Positions 7,772-15,750 of a stretch of 64,000 nucleotides of DNA are shown piece by piece. The position numbers were made by a program, and so were the translations under genes. Position 1 is the stretch's first letter. Each line of letters begins with the position of its first letter. The notes below the pieces were generated by a model. That model was not told the origin of the DNA. It saw nothing but the letters and a program-made list of their open reading frames with translations, and did not search any database. Origin of the DNA: an uncultured Burkholderiales bacterium (lineage in GTDB: Bacteria > Pseudomonadota > Gammaproteobacteria > Burkholderiales > Burkholderiaceae_C); the NCBI GenBank assembly GCA_903932865.1, contig CAIZHQ010000016.1:248001-312000 (forward strand), given 5' to 3'.

Positions 7772-10312
7772 ATGAAGAAGCAATCGTGGATGCATGGTTT
7801 GAAGTTGGGTGCCCGACAGTTGTGGCGTGACCTGCGGGCGGGCGAGTTGCGCCTGTTGATGGTGTCGGTGGCGTTGGCCGTGGCGGCCTTGACGGCGGTG
7901 GGTTTTCTGGCCGACCGGATGCAGTCGGGTCTCTGGCGAGATGCGCGCCAACTGCTGGGCGGCGACGCGGTGGTGGTGAGCGACCAACGCACCCCCGAGG
8001 CCTTCGCCCAAAAGGCCTTGGATGCCGGTTTGCAAAGCAACACCAATGTGAGTTTCCCGACCATGGCACGGGCCTTGAACGCGCCGGATGTCGCCTTCCC
8101 GAATGACACCCCACTTGCCACTCGCCTGGTGGCCCTCAAAGCCGTGCAGCCCGGATACCCATTGCGCGGTCGACTGGAGATTGTGGGTCGACCGGAGGCC
8201 AGCATTCCGCCCGAGGGCGAGGTTTGGGTCGATGCGGCCTTGCTCGAAGCCTTGAATGTGCAAGTCGGCCAGAAGCTGGGCTTGGGCGAGCGCAGCTTGC
8301 GCATTGGCGCCACCATCACCCGCGAGCCCGATCGGGGCGCGGGCTTCATGGGCTTTGCCCCGCGCGTCATGATGAACATGGCCGACTTGGCCTCGACGGG
8401 CCTGGTGCAGCCGGCCAGCCGCGTGAGTTGGCGCATGGCGGTGGCGGGCAGCGATGCGGCCGTGGGCCAGTTTTTGCCCTGGGCGCAAGCCGAAGCCGAC
8501 AAGCCCGAGGTGCGCGGCGTGAAAGTCGAGTCGCTGGGCAGCGGCCGCCCTGAGATGCGCCAGACCCTGGACCGGGCTTCGCAGTTTTTGAACCTGGTGG
8601 CTTTGCTGGCCGCTTTGCTGTGCGCCGTGGCCGTGGCCTTGGCGGCGCGCAGCTTCGCTGAGCGACAGCTGGACGCCTGTGCTTTGCTTCGCGTCCTTGG
8701 GCAAAGCCAGCGCACACTCACATTGAGTTATGGCCTGGAGTTTCTGGGCGCTGGCCTGGTGGCCAGCCTGCTGGGGGTGCTGGCCGGATATGGCGTACAC
8801 CTGGGATTTGTGCAGTTGCTGGCCGGTCTGGTGGATGCGAATTTGCCCGGAGCCACGCTGCAGCCGGCGCTGATGGGTCTGGCCATGGGTTTGACGCTGT
8901 TGGTGGCCTTTGGCCTGCCGCCGGTGTTGCAGTTGGCGAAAGTGCCGCCGCTGCGCGTGATCCGCCGCGATCTGGGCAGTGTGCAGGTGCGCTCGGGGCT
9001 GGTGCTGGTCATGGGCTTGCTCGGCTTTGCCGTCACTTTGCTCATGGTCAGCCGCAACCTCACATTGGGATTGATCACGGTCGGCGGTTTTGCGCTGGCG
9101 CTCTTGGTGTTTGCCGGTCTGGCGGCGGCGGCCTTGTTTTTACTGCGCCGGGTGGTGCCCGACGAGTCGGCCCCGCGGTGGTTGCGCCTGGCCACACGGC
9201 AAGTGGCGGCACGGCCTTTGTTTGCGGTGGTGCAAGTCAGTGCCTTGTCGGTGGGTTTGCTGGCGCTGGCTTTGCTGGTCTTGCTGCGTACCGACCTGAT
9301 CGCCAGTTGGCGTCAGGCCACGCCGGTGAACGCGCCCGATCGCTTTGTCATCAACGTGCAACCCGATCAGGCAGAGGCTTTTTTGGCGCACCTGAAGAAA
9401 GCAGGTGTGCAATCGCCCGATTGGTTCCCCATGATCCGCGGTCGGCTGGTGGCCATCAATGGCCGTGTCATCGGACCCGACGATATGTCAGCTGACCGGG
9501 GCAAACGCTTTCTCGATCGTGAAATCAACCTCTCGCACAGCGCGGCCTTGCCCGGACACAACCCCTTGGTGGCCGGGCGATGGCAGGCCGAAGAATCCGA
9601 TGGCGTGAGCGTCGAAGAAGGCATTGCCAAGGCGCTGGGCCTGAAGCTGGGTGACCGCCTGGGTTTTGACATTGCCGGTCAGCCACACGAGGCACGCATC
9701 ACCTCCTTGCGCAAGGTGGACTGGGCCTCGATGCGGGCCAATTTCTTCATGCTGTTCCCAGTTTCTCAAATGCCCGATTTGCCGATGACCTACATGGCCG
9801 CCTTCCAGTCCCCCAAGGAACTGCCAGGTTTTGAAAATGCCATGGTCAATGCTTTTCCGAACATCACCAGTGTGGACATGCGCAGCACACTGGCGCAGGT
9901 CCAGCGGGTCATGGACCAGGTGATCCGGGCCGTGGAGTTTTTGTTTGCCTTCACCTTGGCGGCGGGCCTGATGGTTTTGCTGGCCGCGGTAGGTGCGAGT
10001 CGCCAAGCGCGTGAGCGCGAATACGCCATCATGCGGGCGCTGGGCGCGGGCCGCAGTTTGCTGGCACAGGTGCAGCGTACCGAGCTGCTGGGCATTGGCT
10101 GGCTGGCTGGATTCATGGCAAGCGGCATGGCCTTGGTGGTGGGCTGGGCCTTGGCCCGTTACGCCTTCGAGTTTGCCTGGCAGCCCCCTTTATGGGCCCC
10201 CTTGGCCGGTGGCGTGGTGGGGGCTTTGTTGGCCTGGGGTGCCGGGAGCCTGAGTCTGGCCGGGGTTTTGCGTCAACCGGTGGTGCAGACTTTGCGCCAG
10301 GCGGCGCAGTGA
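7772..10312 (+). CDS. YbbP-like FtsX-family ABC transporter permease
   Basis: An 846-residue inner-membrane protein with the YbbP/AttF-type architecture. There is one N-terminal helix (LLMVSVALAVAALTAVGF), a large periplasmic domain of about 220 residues, an FtsX bundle around residues 270-370, central helices at about 410-500, a second periplasmic domain, and a C-terminal FtsX bundle from about 715 to 835 with an REREYAIMRALGA-type coupling segment. Members pair with a YbbA-type ATPase and are implicated in lipoprotein or lipid handling. No ATPase gene is adjacent here. AAGG 8 nt before the ATG could pair with an upstream GACCTT, so initiation may be structure-dependent. Confidence 0.85.
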   Translation: MKKQSWMHGLKLGARQLWRDLRAGELRLLMVSVALAVAALTAVGFLADRMQSGLWRDARQLLGGDAVVVSDQRTPEAFAQKALDAGLQSNTNVSFPTMARALNAPDVAFPNDTPLATRLVALKAVQPGYPLRGRLEIVGRPEASIPPEGEVWVDAALLEALNVQVGQKLGLGERSLRIGATITREPDRGAGFMGFAPRVMMNMADLASTGLVQPASRVSWRMAVAGSDAAVGQFLPWAQAEADKPEVRGVKVESLGSGRPEMRQTLDRASQFLNLVALLAALLCAVAVALAARSFAERQLDACALLRVLGQSQRTLTLSYGLEFLGAGLVASLLGVLAGYGVHLGFVQLLAGLVDANLPGATLQPALMGLAMGLTLLVAFGLPPVLQLAKVPPLRVIRRDLGSVQVRSGLVLVMGLLGFAVTLLMVSRNLTLGLITVGGFALALLVFAGLAAAALFLLRRVVPDESAPRWLRLATRQVAARPLFAVVQVSALSVGLLALALLVLLRTDLIASWRQATPVNAPDRFVINVQPDQAEAFLAHLKKAGVQSPDWFPMIRGRLVAINGRVIGPDDMSADRGKRFLDREINLSHSAALPGHNPLVAGRWQAEESDGVSVEEGIAKALGLKLGDRLGFDIAGQPHEARITSLRKVDWASMRANFFMLFPVSQMPDLPMTYMAAFQSPKELPGFENAMVNAFPNITSVDMRSTLAQVQRVMDQVIRAVEFLFAFTLAAGLMVLLAAVGASRQAREREYAIMRALGAGRSLLAQVQRTELLGIGWLAGFMASGMALVVGWALARYAFEFAWQPPLWAPLAGGVVGALLAWGAGSLSLAGVLRQPVVQTLRQAAQ

Positions 10313-10318
10313 CTGCTG

Positions 10319-10347
10319 TCGACTTTACCCTTTGCACATTGCACAAT
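10319..10347 (+). promoter_or_regulatory. Putative short-leader promoter of the truncated haemoglobin gene
   Basis: TCGACT (10319-10324), a 17 nt spacer and CACAAT (10342-10347) end only 8 nt before the ATG at 10356, with no Shine-Dalgarno. The -35 box lies just after the upstream permease stop codon. This predicts a leaderless or nearly leaderless mRNA. Confidence 0.4.
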
Positions 10348-10355
10348 CGAGCCCT

Positions 10356-10760
10356 ATGAACATCGAAGAAAAGCCACCCTCGGACAGCCCGTTTGCTTGG
10401 ATCGGTGGCGAAGCGGCTGTGCGCAGCTTGGTTGACCGCTTTTATGACCTGATGGACATCGAGCCAGTCTACAAAGCCCTGCGCGATGCGCACGGCAGCA
10501 CCTTGGACGGTGCCCGCGACAAACTGTTTTGGTTTTTGTGCGGCTGGCTGGGTGGGCCCGAGCATTACACCGAGCGCTTTGGCCATCCGCGTTTGCGCAT
10601 GCGCCACATGCCGTTTTCGATTGGCGTGCTCGAACGCGACCAGTGGCTGGCCTGCATGGACCAGGCCATGACCGAGACGCATGTTGACCCCGTGCTGCGC
10701 GAGCGGCTGAATGCCAGCTTTTTCAAGACCGGCGATTGGATGCGCAATCGGGGCGATTGA
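10356..10760 (+). CDS. Group II truncated haemoglobin (2/2 globin, GlbO/trHbO type)
   Basis: A 134-residue protein. Family landmarks are FAWIGGEAAVRSLVDRFYDLM, the FWFLCGWLGGPEHYTERFGHPRLRMRHM helix E/F region containing the proximal His, and a Trp near the C-terminus typical of group II. These cytoplasmic haem proteins bind O2/NO and are linked to NO or peroxide detoxification and respiration. ATG 10356 is preferred because a -10-like box lies just upstream; an in-frame TTG at 10332 would add eight unconserved residues. The gene lies between an ABC permease and an Smr protein, and overlaps neither once the Smr start is corrected. Confidence 0.92.
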   Translation: MNIEEKPPSDSPFAWIGGEAAVRSLVDRFYDLMDIEPVYKALRDAHGSTLDGARDKLFWFLCGWLGGPEHYTERFGHPRLRMRHMPFSIGVLERDQWLACMDQAMTETHVDPVLRERLNASFFKTGDWMRNRGD

Positions 10761-10819
10761 GGTCCACCCGATCTGCTTGTGCGCCGTGCAAGCCCACCAA
10801 CGTCCAGCCAGGATTTCCC

Positions 10820-11458
10820 GTGAAAATCAACGCCTTGCAAGACCTGAAAAAAGTCCGCCAGAAGCTGGCCGAAGCCCACGCGCAATCACAGGCCGAGGCG
10901 GCCGCTCAGGCCCTGGCTGCGCGCCAGCGTGATGCCGAAAGCAACTTGTTTGTGCGGGCTGTGGGCGTCGTGCAGCGCCTGCCTGCTCACGACCAGGTCC
11001 AGCTGGATGGCCCCAGCCCGGCGCCGATTGCGCACCAACATCACAAGGACAACGCGGCGGTGTTGCGCGATTGCCTGAGCGACGAATTCGATGCCAGCAC
11101 CTTGCTCGACACCGATGACGCGCTGAGTTTTCGTCGTCCGGGTATTGGCCGTGACGTGATCCACAAGCTGCGCAAGGGCGATTGGTCGATTCAGCGCGAG
11201 ATCGATCTGCACGGCCTGCGCACCGACGAAGCCCGCGTGGCACTGTCCGAGTTCATCCGACAGGCACAACGCCAGGGTTTGCGCTGCTTGCGCGTGGTGC
11301 ACGGCAAAGGCTTGGGCTCCCCCGGGAAAACGCCGGTGCTCAAGTCCAAAGTGCACAGCTGGCTGGTGCAAAAAAACCAGGTCATGGCTTTCGTCCAAGC
11401 CAAGCCGGCCGAGGGTGGGGCGGGGGCCTTGTTGGTCTTGCTCAAGCCGGGCGGCTAA
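10820..11458 (+). CDS. Smr/MutS2 C-terminal domain protein
   Basis: A 212-residue protein. A basic, Ala/Gln-rich helical N-terminus (about residues 1-60) is followed by a linker and a C-terminal Smr domain of about 80 residues. The domain has the signature DLHGL near residue 140 and RVVHGKGLGSPG near 170. Stand-alone Smr proteins are nicking endonucleases or nucleic-acid-binding proteins. The start is GTG 10820, since AGGA lies 7 nt before it; an upstream in-frame ATG would overlap the globin gene and add 28 non-conserved residues. Confidence 0.88.
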   Translation: MKINALQDLKKVRQKLAEAHAQSQAEAAAQALAARQRDAESNLFVRAVGVVQRLPAHDQVQLDGPSPAPIAHQHHKDNAAVLRDCLSDEFDASTLLDTDDALSFRRPGIGRDVIHKLRKGDWSIQREIDLHGLRTDEARVALSEFIRQAQRQGLRCLRVVHGKGLGSPGKTPVLKSKVHSWLVQKNQVMAFVQAKPAEGGAGALLVLLKPGG

Positions 11459-11467
11459 GGCCTGCCA

Positions 11468-12295
11468 TCAGCCCGGCACCTGCGCCTGAGCGCAGGCCAC
11501 TTCAACCCGCTGATGCTGCCCGTCTTCGCCCAGGCGCATGGCGCTCAGGCAGCCGCCCCAAACGCAACCCGTGTCCAAAGCCCAGACGTCGCTGCGGTCT
11601 TGTCGGCCCAGCGTGGACCAGTGGCCAAAGGCCACCGTGATGTCGGCCGTGCGCCGTCCCGGTACATCGAACCAGGGCATGAAGCCTGTTGGCGCCTGCG
11701 CGGCGCTGTCTTTGGTGGCAAATTCCATCGTGCCATCGGGAGCGCAAAAACGCAGGCGCGTCAAGGCGTTCACCACGACACGCCATCTATCCAGGCCTTC
11801 CAAATCGTCGCGCCAAGCGGCGGGTTCATTGCCATACATGTGGGCCAAAAAGAACGGCAAATCTGGCCCGCGCAAAACGGCTTGCACTTCGCTCGCCAAG
11901 GACATGGTTTTGTCCAGGGTCCATTCAGGCAAAACCCCCGCATGCACCGACAAAATGTTGTGAGACCAAAGCGCCAAATGCTGTTGACGCAGCCAATCGA
12001 TCAGTGCACAGCGGTCGGTCGCTTGCAGCAGGCCATCCAGCGTGTCCAGCCGTTTGGGACGGCTGTGACCCAAAGCCACGGCCAAGGCATGCAAATCGTG
12101 GTTACCCAGCACACACTGCACACTGCCTTGCAATGCCATCAAGCGGCGCAACACGCCGACGGAATCCGGCCCGCGATTGACCAGATCACCCAGCACGATC
12201 AAGTGGTCACGGCTGGGTGAAAATGCCACGTTCTCCAGCAAGCGCCCCAGCGGGGCATCGCAGCCTTGAATATCACCGATCCAGTAAACAGCCAT
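11468..12295 (-). CDS. apaH: Symmetrical bis(5'-nucleosyl)-tetraphosphatase
   Basis: A 275-residue calcineurin-type metallophosphatase. The N-terminal GDIQGCD metal motif, LGDLVNRGPDS and VLGNHDLHALA blocks mark ApaH, which splits diadenosine tetraphosphate into two ADP in the cytoplasm. ATG 12295 is chosen because AAGGAA precedes it and the GDIQG motif then lies at the usual distance; a longer frame begins at 12394 but has no support. It converges on the Smr gene with only 9 nt between stops. TTGACA (12354-12349) with GTTAAT 19 nt downstream is a possible promoter. Confidence 0.95.
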   Translation of the reverse strand: MAVYWIGDIQGCDAPLGRLLENVAFSPSRDHLIVLGDLVNRGPDSVGVLRRLMALQGSVQCVLGNHDLHALAVALGHSRPKRLDTLDGLLQATDRCALIDWLRQQHLALWSHNILSVHAGVLPEWTLDKTMSLASEVQAVLRGPDLPFFLAHMYGNEPAAWRDDLEGLDRWRVVVNALTRLRFCAPDGTMEFATKDSAAQAPTGFMPWFDVPGRRTADITVAFGHWSTLGRQDRSDVWALDTGCVWGGCLSAMRLGEDGQHQRVEVACAQAQVPG

Positions 12296-12559
12296 TTTTT
12301 CCTTAAATATAAAAACAAGGTCTATTAACAGGTCAGGTCGATTGGAATTGTCAACCCGATGCGCGAAAATGCCAACCGTTGTTGGTGCCAACATTGGGAT
12401 AAAAAGTTGGGGCCGGGTCTCTAAGTCGTTAATCTAAGTCAATGTTCCTGTCGAAATAATCCTCTTTTATGGCGGTATTTATAAATAGCATGTGATTTTG
12501 CAAATCAAGACGCAGTTTGTTGTATATTCGGGCTTCCTTATTTTAATTGGAGCGTTTAC
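12296..12559. promoter_or_regulatory. AT-rich divergent intergenic region between apaH and the H-NS-type gene
   Basis: 264 nt without a gene and clearly richer in A+T than its surroundings. It contains the apaH promoter candidate, a GTTGGTGCCAAC near-palindrome around 12380, the direct repeat CTAAGTC around 12420-12440, the dyad TGATTT-TGC-AAATCA at 12493-12507, and a possible promoter for the downstream gene (TTGCAA 12498-12503, TATATT 12523-12528, 19 nt spacing). Autoregulation by the H-NS-type product is plausible but is an inference. Confidence 0.45.
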
Positions 12560-12871
12560 ATGTCACAAACCTATAAAGAATTATTGCAGCAGCGCGAAGC
12601 TCTGGAGTCGGCCATAGCCCAAGCCCGTCAAAATGAAATTTCAACAGCTGTTGCCAAAGTTCGCGAATTGGTAGCCGAGTATGGCTTGACGGCCCAGGAT
12701 ATTTTCCCAGGTCGTGGCGGTAAAACAAGCGCAGTCAAAGCCGCGACCAAGGTGGCGACCAAGGTGGCTGCCAAGTACCGTGACTCAGCGACAGGTCAGA
12801 CCTGGACCGGTCGCGGCAAAGCCCCCAAGTGGATCGAGGGCAAAGACCGCACGCCATTTGTCATTGCCTGA
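12560..12871 (+). CDS. H-NS family nucleoid-associated protein
   Basis: A 103-residue protein. It has an N-terminal coiled-coil (about residues 1-45, YKELLQQREALESAI), a Lys/Ala-rich linker with repeated KAATKVATKVA, and a C-terminal DNA-binding motif YRDSATGQTWTGRGKAPKWI (residues about 74-93) of the Burkholderiales H-NS/BpH3 type. It would bind AT-rich DNA and silence transcription. GGAG lies 8 nt before the ATG. A strong terminator follows, so it is monocistronic. Burkholderiales genomes usually carry several paralogues; this one sits beside a decayed gene and an AT-rich patch. Confidence 0.93.
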   Translation: MSQTYKELLQQREALESAIAQARQNEISTAVAKVRELVAEYGLTAQDIFPGRGGKTSAVKAATKVATKVAAKYRDSATGQTWTGRGKAPKWIEGKDRTPFVIA

Positions 12872-12944
12872 AATGGACAGTCATTGAATCGGCTCATGAA
12901 AATGGGAGCCGTGCAAATGTTGTTATTTCAAGAGAATGCTCACG

Positions 12945-12969
12945 AAACCCCGCCTTGGCGGGGTTTTTA
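12945..12969 (+). terminator. Rho-independent terminator of the H-NS-type gene
   Basis: ACCCCGCC-TT-GGCGGGGT stem with a following T-run, about 75 nt after the stop codon. Confidence 0.85.
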
Positions 12970-13059
12970 CTTTTTGATCGTCTGAGGACATCCTTCAACC
13001 TGGCGAAATATTCATTTTTATAAGAAAAATCAAGAATTTGAATAAGCGGACTTAACAAT

Positions 13060-13500
13060 TTGCAACATGGTGACGCTGAGAATCAGGCCGTTGACCGTTG
13101 GTATTTGGCCTGTACCCAACTCAGCCAAGAAACCGTAGTGCTTGCCAATCTGGATCATCAGGGGGCTCAAGCCTATTGGCCATTGGTTGAAAAATTTAAA
13201 AAACTCGAGCAAGATTCGCTGGCGCGCTTTGAGTCCATGTTTCCGCGCGACACCTGATTTGACCAGACCGTTCAGTGCAAAGCATTTCAGCCGTGCGTGT
13301 ACCAAGGGCGTGACCACGATCAATGTGCTCAACCATCTCAAGGGGATTCAAAAATCGCGTCTGAAACAGACCGCATTGGATGCCATCGAGGGTCAGGTGC
13401 ACAACGTGTCGAGCAAAAGGGTTGCGGTGTTGCGAGAGGTTTTGAGGCGGTCCACGCAGGTGCAGGGGGATCACCAACAGGTCGAAGCCAGCATCTGGGG
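13060..13500 (+). pseudogene. Decayed NusG/RfaH-family transcription antitermination gene
   Basis: From about 13060 the reading frame gives RWYLACTQLSQETVVLANL, then QGAQAYWPL and ESMFPRD. These align with the RfaH/NusG-paralogue N-terminal domain (WYL..TKPRQE, QG..CYLPL, EPMFPRYLF). A TGA at 13255-13257 then interrupts exactly where the family has FPRYLF. After a frame change the text CTKGVTTINVLNHLKG continues like the family's STKGVxTxVRFG strand, followed by an ALDAIEGQVH helix. So at least one stop and one frameshift break the gene. The 3' end fades before uppS. Homology is by eye. Confidence 0.6.
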
Positions 13501-13517
13501 CCAGCCCTGCCCGAGCT

Positions 13518-14237
13518 TCACAGTGGTGCAGAGGAGCCAAAGCGCCGGTCGCGCGTGGCAAACCAAGCCAGGGCCTCTTTCAGGGTTTCGGGCGAAAAGT
13601 CCGGCCAAAGTTCATCGCAAAAAAACAGCTCGGCATAAGCTGCTTGCCAAAGGAGGAAGTTGCTCACCCTTGACTCTCCGCCTGTGCGGATCAGCAAATC
13701 CACTTCGGGTGCATCTGCTGTGCTCAGGTACGGGGCCAGTGCTTCTTCGGTGAGGGTGTCCAGAAGCTTGTCCGGATGCGCCTTTTGCCAGGCTTTTGTG
13801 GCCTGGAGCATGTCCCATCGGCCGCCGTAATTGGCACAAATGTTCAGGGTGATGACCTGATTGTTCACCGTTTGGGATTGGGCATCGGCAATCAGGGCTT
13901 GCAAGGCGGGGGAGAAGCGGCCCGTGTCACCCAGCACCTTCAGCCGCACCCCGTTGTTGTTCATGTTTCGAATTTCCTTTTTCAGGTAAGTCGTGAACAA
14001 ACCCATGAGGCTGCTGATTTCCTCTTCGGGGCGTTTCCAGTTCTCGGTGCTGAAGGCAAACAGGCTCAGTTGGGAGATGCCGATTTCACCGCAGGTCTTG
14101 ACGATGTCGCGCACTCGCTGGGCGCCCGCTGCATGTCCCAAAGCCGCAGGCATGAAGCGTCTTTTTGCCCAACGGCGATTGCCGTCCATGATGATGGCAA
14201 TGTGCTGAGGCAGAGGTGCAGTGGGTGAAAGTTGCAA
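13518..14237 (-). CDS. uppS: Isoprenyl transferase (di-trans,poly-cis-prenyl diphosphate synthase)
   Basis: A 239-residue cis-prenyltransferase. The catalytic IIMDGNRRWAK motif has Asp at residue 18, with SLFAFSTENWKRP and the C-terminal LLIRTGGESRVSNFLLWQ blocks. It makes C50-C55 polyprenyl diphosphate, the lipid carrier for cell-wall and surface glycans. The motif reads NRRW rather than the more common NGRW. The start is TTG 14237 by alignment of the N-terminus; there is no good Shine-Dalgarno, so the start is uncertain. The gene stands alone instead of in the usual frr-uppS-cdsA-dxr cluster, so it may be a second copy. Confidence 0.9.
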   Translation of the reverse strand: MQLSPTAPLPQHIAIIMDGNRRWAKRRFMPAALGHAAGAQRVRDIVKTCGEIGISQLSLFAFSTENWKRPEEEISSLMGLFTTYLKKEIRNMNNNGVRLKVLGDTGRFSPALQALIADAQSQTVNNQVITLNICANYGGRWDMLQATKAWQKAHPDKLLDTLTEEALAPYLSTADAPEVDLLIRTGGESRVSNFLLWQAAYAELFFCDELWPDFSPETLKEALAWFATRDRRFGSSAPL

Positions 14238-14612
14238 CAGAAGGACTCGCTTTGGAACAATGGCTGATTTTAGTGGCTCTGCCGTCTGGCTGAACCGGGG
14301 GGTGGCGTGCGTGTCTCTCAGTCCGTGAAAAGGCCAGCAAAGCGAGCAGGGTTTGGCACTACATGTCGTGCAGGTGTTGCCACGCGGTCTGAAGAGTGCC
14401 CTGCGCCACCTTGCTGGTCCCCTCTTTTGCCCGCCGTGAGCGGGCCTGGGCTGTTGTCAGGCCTTGGGAGGTGTTAAGGTGATCAGACGGGTGATCGGCT
14501 GCCATAGGCTTGGCACACTTTGCCAGCGCCGATGCTGACAAGTTTTGTCGAACGCCAATTGAAGTCCAAGAGCTGGCGATTTGTCTGTCCGTGCACATCC
14601 AAGGAGACCTCC
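14238..14612. other. Non-coding stretch between uppS and a conserved membrane-protein gene
   Basis: 375 nt. It holds TAAAAT (minus strand, around 14270), which may be the -10 box of uppS, and a GCCCGC-CGTGA-GCGGGC hairpin at 14429-14445 without a T-run. No convincing reading frame on either strand. Confidence 0.4.
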
Positions 14613-15224
14613 ATGAAATCTCAAATTCAGGAGTTTCTGGACCGTATCCAGCAGCTCGAAGCGGCCATCGAGCAAGAGGCCAAAAGTCACCGACAGCAGT
14701 GGCAGGCCGACTTTGAAGAGCATAAAGTGCGCTTTGAAAAAGAGGTGCTGGCCCAGCAAAAGCGCTTCAAAGAGGGCTTGCTCGGTTATGTGCTGACGGC
14801 CGATTGGCGGCATGTGCTGTGCGTGCCTTTCATTTACCCGGTGTTGGTGCCCATGCTGCTGCTCGATGCCTTCATCACCCTTTACCAATGGGTGTGTTTT
14901 CCCCTGTGCGGCATTCCTCGAGTCAAGCGCGCCTCGTATTTTGTGTACGACCGAACACACCTGGCTTATTTGAATTGGTTGGAAAAAATCAATTGCGCTT
15001 ATTGCTCGTATGGCAACGGCCTGATGGCTTATGGCCGTGAGGTGGTGGCCTTGACCGAGAAATACTGGTGCCCCATCAAGCATGCCCGCCGCAGGATGCA
15101 GGCGCATGCGCATTACCACGGCTTTGCCAATTACGGCGATGCTGAAAATTACCGCGCCGAATTGGCCCGTTTACGTGAAGAGCTCCGGCAGATCAGTGCC
15201 AAGGAGGCCGCTCCCCCTGCCTGA
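14613..15224 (+). CDS. Conserved protein of unknown function with coiled-coil and membrane-associated segment
   Basis: A 203-residue protein. The N-terminal 50 residues are a charged coiled-coil (QIQEFLDRIQQLEAAIEQ). A hydrophobic hairpin-like segment (VPFIYPVLVPMLLLDAFITL, about residues 72-91) follows, then a conserved block with VYDRTHLAYLNWLEKINCAY and a CAYCSYGNG CxxC pair, and KYWCPIKHARR. The C-terminal block is, from memory, widespread in uncharacterised proteobacterial proteins. The cysteine placement suggests metal or redox function, unproven. ATG 14613 follows AAGGAGA, a strong ribosome-binding site. It appears monocistronic. Confidence 0.75.
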   Translation: MKSQIQEFLDRIQQLEAAIEQEAKSHRQQWQADFEEHKVRFEKEVLAQQKRFKEGLLGYVLTADWRHVLCVPFIYPVLVPMLLLDAFITLYQWVCFPLCGIPRVKRASYFVYDRTHLAYLNWLEKINCAYCSYGNGLMAYGREVVALTEKYWCPIKHARRRMQAHAHYHGFANYGDAENYRAELARLREELRQISAKEAAPPA

Positions 15225-15294
15225 GCCCCAGGTCCATTGGGTGGTGTCACGTCACCGACAGCCTAAAGACGAGCAGGTGAATAAAGTCAATCCC

Positions 15295-15750
15295 ATGAAA
15301 ACATTTGCAAACTTGGCTGATTTGGCCGCTTGTGTCGGTCAGGATGTGGCCGCCACTGAATGGGTGACCATCACCCAACAACAGGTCAACCAGTTCGCCC
15401 AGGCCACGGGCGATCACCAGTGGATCCACGTCGACGTCGAGCGGGCCAAACAAGGTCCCTTTGGTGCGCCGATTGCGCACGGTTTTTTGACCTTGTCCTT
15501 GCTGTCGCAGTTCTTTGACAAAACCATCGTGGTCACATCGGCCCGCATGGGCGTTAATTATGGTTTGAACAAAGTGCGCTTCATGGCTCCAGTGCCGGTG
15601 GGCAGCCGTTTACGTGCCCATCTGCATTTGCATTCGGCCACGCCGATTGAGGTGAACGGCTTGCAGCTGCAGTGGAACGTGACGGTGGAGCGCGAGGGCA
15701 GTGACAAACCGGTATGTGCCGCCGAATCGCTGGTGCGCATTTACGCCTGA
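15295..15750 (+). CDS. MaoC-family (R)-specific enoyl-CoA hydratase-like protein
   Basis: A 151-residue single hot-dog domain. The hydratase-2 motif is ATGDHQWIHVD (residues about 36-46), followed by GPFGAPIAHGFLTLSL. Such proteins hydrate trans-2-enoyl-CoA to (R)-3-hydroxyacyl-CoA, often feeding polyhydroxyalkanoate synthesis or acting in acid catabolism. The ATG at 15295 aligns with the family start. The gene converges with trmL and overlaps it by 10 nt at the stop codons. Confidence 0.88.
   Translation: MKTFANLADLAACVGQDVAATEWVTITQQQVNQFAQATGDHQWIHVDVERAKQGPFGAPIAHGFLTLSLLSQFFDKTIVVTSARMGVNYGLNKVRFMAPVPVGSRLRAHLHLHSATPIEVNGLQLQWNVTVEREGSDKPVCAAESLVRIYA

Noticed and set aside
14429..14445. 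GCCCGC/GCGGGC hairpin considered as uppS-region terminator
   Set aside because: No T-run on either strand and not at a gene end.
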